From NCBI RefSeq assembly GCF_000372725.1, contig NW_005197273.1, positions 103,634 to 155,532 on the forward strand: a stretch of DNA of 51,899 bases, written 5' to 3'. The first letter of the stretch is position 1, and every line of letters starts with the position of its first letter. The translations under genes were made by a program, and so were the position numbers. The notes under the pieces are model-generated. The model was given only the letters and a program-made list of their open reading frames with translations, did not search any database and was not told the DNA's origin. Source of the DNA: Emiliania huxleyi CCMP1516 (lineage: Eukaryota; Haptophyta; Isochrysidales; Noelaerhabdaceae). Positions 49,363-51,899 of this stretch are shown here, in pieces.

Positions 49363-51051
49363 CTTCTCGCCGAGGCTGCCGCCGCTAGCGCCTGAGCTCC
49401 CGGGCGGCTGAGCCGGCCGCTGCGCGGGCCGTGGGGGCGCAGCGTGGGGCTGGGAGCGGCCTGCTCCGTGCTCATGTATCCCAGCGTCTCTAGACGATGA
49501 AAAAGGATCGGACGTCACTCCAAGTCACGCAAACCTCGACAGGGACGTCGGAAATCTCCAACTGGGATGAGTCAATTCATTCACTAGAATGACTAATTTA
49601 CAATGTTCTTCAGTCTGCGGCCAGGGCGCGCTCGGGCCGACCTGCGGCCGTCGCTACGAGCGGCGGGGCTCAACGCGGGGCAGCGCGCCGACGACGTCGA
49701 ATGCGCCGCCGTGGCATCGCGGCGCCGACGACCAGGCTCAGAGGATGACCCCGGGTAAGCGTTCCCGTGCCTCGACAATTGCCGCTGGTAGGCGCGCCGC
49801 GCCGAACCATGGCGGGCGCGCCGCGGCCGCGCGCAACCTTCGTCACAATGCCAACCGCGCGCGGCCGTCGACCAGCAAGCACACGCCTCGACTCGGACAC
49901 AGTGTTCCGGGGGCAAGGGAGAGGGGCTGGCTCCTAGCCCGAGAGGGGAGCTTCCGAGACCCACTACAAGACCACGCACGCATCATCCCGCGGCCTGGCG
50001 GTCGGCGGGATTGCAATCAGTCTTCGCGTGCCGCCTGTCGTTCACTCGGGCGCCTTGGGCGTCGGGGTGGCGAGCAGGGGACGCAGCTCTGAGCGCCCAG
50101 CGACGCGTGCCGGATGGAGTCCGGCCGCGGGTGACTAGGGAAGTTCGCTCAGGATGTGTGGCAGTCAGTTTGGCTAAGTGTCTTGTCTTGTGGTTCTGTG
50201 TGTCGCTCCTGTGTGACCGTCATCGCCCGTCCTGCGTCCACCCATACCGCGTTGGTGTCCAAGTCGTTGGTCGGACTGTGTTTCGCCTTCCCATCAATCA
50301 ATCAATGACTAGAACGCAGCCCCGAGGGCAGATCCTTCACCCTGTTGATGGCAACACTTGTTCTACTTGAGCTGGAGTTTTGTGTTCTTGCTGGAGCCGA
50401 GCAGGATCAACAAGTAGTAAAGGAGTGATTAACTTTGTGTGTTCGGATGCGAGAGCGCACACAGTGATTCTCCTCTATTTTCTTTCACATTATGATGGTT
50501 TTCCACAAGCTCCTGTTTTTCTTCTTTCCCTCCGCTGGTCCCATCCAGCGTCGCGGACTGGCAACTGACGCACGACGGCACATTAGAGAGCGAGTGCATG
50601 GCCGCGGTGAACGTCAGGCTGACTGTCGGACGGTGCCGCCGCGGCGGGCTACCTCCTCTGGAAGGGCTGGAAGCCTTCCTACAACCTACATACATACATA
50701 CAGCGACAACGACAATACGCGCAGCGTGGCGATGACTCTACTCGAGTGAGAAAAGGTTGTATGTATCCGATCTTTTGGTATGTATCCGATCTTTTCTTGC
50801 CCTTTGACACAGCGAGTGAACAGCGCCTTCCTGGTACCCAGCGCTTCTGACTGTCGTTGCTGTCTCTCCCTTCTCGACTGTCTAAAGAAAGAAAGAAAAA
50901 GACACCCCCAGGGAGGGATGGGAGGACGGCACGCCGCCACCACTCGACTGTCTGTGCTTGTGCGTCTTGGGCGGAGTTAAATTCTTCAGTGAACAGCGTC
51001 TCTTCACACTCGAACTGTGTCCAAAAATCCATCTGTACGTAATGTAAAGAT
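49363..51051. other. Intergenic region with retroelement-like tail
   Basis: No certain gene. A short frame at about 50565-50660 (VADWQLTHDGTLESECMAAV) looks protein-like and is unassigned. At 50880-50986 the sequence GAAAGAAAGAAA...CAGGGAGGGATGGGAGGACG...TAAATTCTT matches the tail variant inverted at 39755-39810, so a retroelement end sits about 70 bp upstream of the last gene. Confidence 0.4.
50978..50986 (+). promoter_or_regulatory. TAAATTCTT motif upstream of secreted-protein gene
   Basis: Variant of the AAAATTCTTTT motif, 66 bp before the ATG at 51052, at the end of a retroelement-like tail in the same orientation. Confidence 0.3.
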
Positions 51052-51737
51052 ATGCACACCTCGCCAAGCCTGGCCACCGCCGCGCTCGCGCTCGCCGCTT
51101 CCCACGCGGCTGCCCAGCCCACGAAACCGCCGGTAGCCGCCGCCTCTCCGCTGCCAGCGTCGCCGCCTCCGCTGCCGCCGCCGCCGCCGCTGTCGCCACC
51201 TTTCACCTGGGGGGACCTCGCGCGGGGCACTCCCGTCCCGAACGGCAAGCACTGCCGGTTGGCGCCGGGGGACAGTTGCCACGATTTTTACCCCGACAAG
51301 GGGGGGGGACGTTTCCATATGTGCGTTTACGACGGGGGCGCGGATTGCGAGCCCCTCCCCGAGGTGGGTGGCCGGGACCCCCATGCAGAGTGTATAGCCC
51401 CGGGTATCCCCCCAGAGTGTATGTTTCCCCCCCCCCCCCCCCCCTGTCACCTCCATGCAGAGTACCCACCACCTTGTGATGCGTGTGGAGAAGTTTACCT
51501 CACCTTGCCTTGAGCGCGCTCCTTACCTTACCATAGGTCTCCGGCTGCTTCCCGCCGCCGCCTGCCGCACCACCGCCGCCCGCCGCGCCGCCGCTGCCCC
51601 CCGCGCCGCCGCTGCCCGCCGCGCCGTCGTGCGCCTCTCTCTCCGAGTCGGAGTGCCGGGGGCAGGGTCGGGGGGCCCAAGCTACGCGAGTGGAGATAGT
51701 GCGGGTTACTCAGCAGTCCTGGCGAGCGTACCTCTGA
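51052..51737 (+). CDS. Secreted proline- and cysteine-rich protein
   Basis: Two exons (51052-51363, 51537-51737), 170 aa. A signal peptide (MHTSPSLATAALALAASHAA) is followed by PPPLPPPPPLSPP, then a cysteine block (KHCRLAPGDSCHDFYPDKGG, FHMCVYDGGADCEPL). After the intron (GTGGGT...CATAG) comes VSGCFPPPPAAPPPPAAPPL, then CASLSESECRGQGR. Proline spacers alternating with small cysteine modules are typical of haptophyte cell-surface or scale-associated proteins. The 173-bp intron carries the third repeated intron type (CACCACCTTGTGATGCGTGT, GGAGAAGTTTACCTCACC). The gene could run on if a further splice removes the stop at 51735. Confidence 0.6.
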
Positions 51738-51899
51738 CTCCAGTCGCCGCTGGACTCTAGGCACACGACGCTTGCGAGTGGGGCCGCCTTAGCTAATTCG
51801 TGGTCAGTAATTAGAGCTGCTGGACTTTTAGGCACGACGCCTGCGAGTGGGACAGGGGCGCGCAGGCAGCATCCCCCCCCACCTAGCTGCTACCTGTCG
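51738..51899. other. 3' flank at window end
   Basis: Contains an imperfect direct duplication: GCTGGACTCTAGGCACACGA, CGCTTGCGAGTGGG at about 51750-51783 and GCTGGACTTTTAGGCACGAC, GCCTGCGAGTGGG at about 51819-51852, 70 bp apart. No gene seen. Confidence 0.5.

Overview
This is nuclear DNA of a GC-rich, intron-bearing unicellular eukaryote. A haptophyte alga (Prymnesium/Chrysochromulina/Emiliania type) is the best guess; a dinoflagellate or other alga is not excluded. Reasons: spliceosomal genes broken by many short introns, a high share of GC-AG introns, proline-rich PPSPPPP proteins with lone membrane helices, decayed retroelements, and no bacterial-type operons.

Layout. 1-1.6 kb: retroelement tail, Helitron-like fragment and a small membrane protein. 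2.2-4.5 kb: a divergent pair, CWC15 (spliceosome) and RPA43 (RNA polymerase I), sharing a 131-bp promoter. 5.2-8.2 kb: a long hairpin, a broken CIA30-like gene and an exostosin-like glycosyltransferase. 9.7-12.6 kb: a SMYD5-like SET/MYND methyltransferase whose coding region holds two arrays of a 66-bp cassette. 14.0-18.3 kb: a Vms1/ANKZF1-like ribosome-quality-control protein with extra N- and C-terminal modules. 18.4-20.9 kb: convergent SET-like and chromodomain-like ORFs, probably mobile. 20.9-23.3 kb: a PC-esterase. 23.5-26.1 kb: TIR element, RNase H remnant and doubtful ORFs. 26.3-28.0 kb: proline-rich membrane protein. 28.2-31.3 kb: two decayed copies of one retroelement around a secreted-protein gene. 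31.4-35.5 kb: PX-domain gene, decayed repeat protein, nuclease-like gene and a SAM-like hypothetical. 36.3-39.2 kb: PfkB sugar kinase and a four-helix membrane protein. 39.7-42.6 kb: more retroelement tails. 43.0-46.1 kb: MFS transporter. 47.0-49.4 kb: ankyrin/RING protein. 51.1-51.7 kb: secreted proline/cysteine-rich protein.

I rebuilt exon structures by hand, using homology and reading phase. Seven multi-exon genes close to exact multiples of three (RPA43 213 aa, SMYD5-like 550 aa, Vms1-like 1128 aa, PX 324 aa, PfkB 349 aa, MFS 445 aa, proline-rich membrane protein 480 aa). About 19 of 32 resolved single introns begin with GC rather than GT.

The most interesting signal is in the introns. 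(i) A 45-bp GC-AG mini-intron is linked to a 21-nt duplicated coding segment and tandemly amplified in one gene. (ii) Many introns are flanked by 10-27 bp direct duplications of exon sequence. (iii) At least two longer intron families recur in unrelated genes. These look like introner elements (mobile introns). A second signal is an AAAATTCTTTT motif that lies just upstream of several start codons and also ends most retroelement tails, suggesting a promoter-seeking retroelement. All homology calls are from memory and unaided reading; no database or alignment was run.
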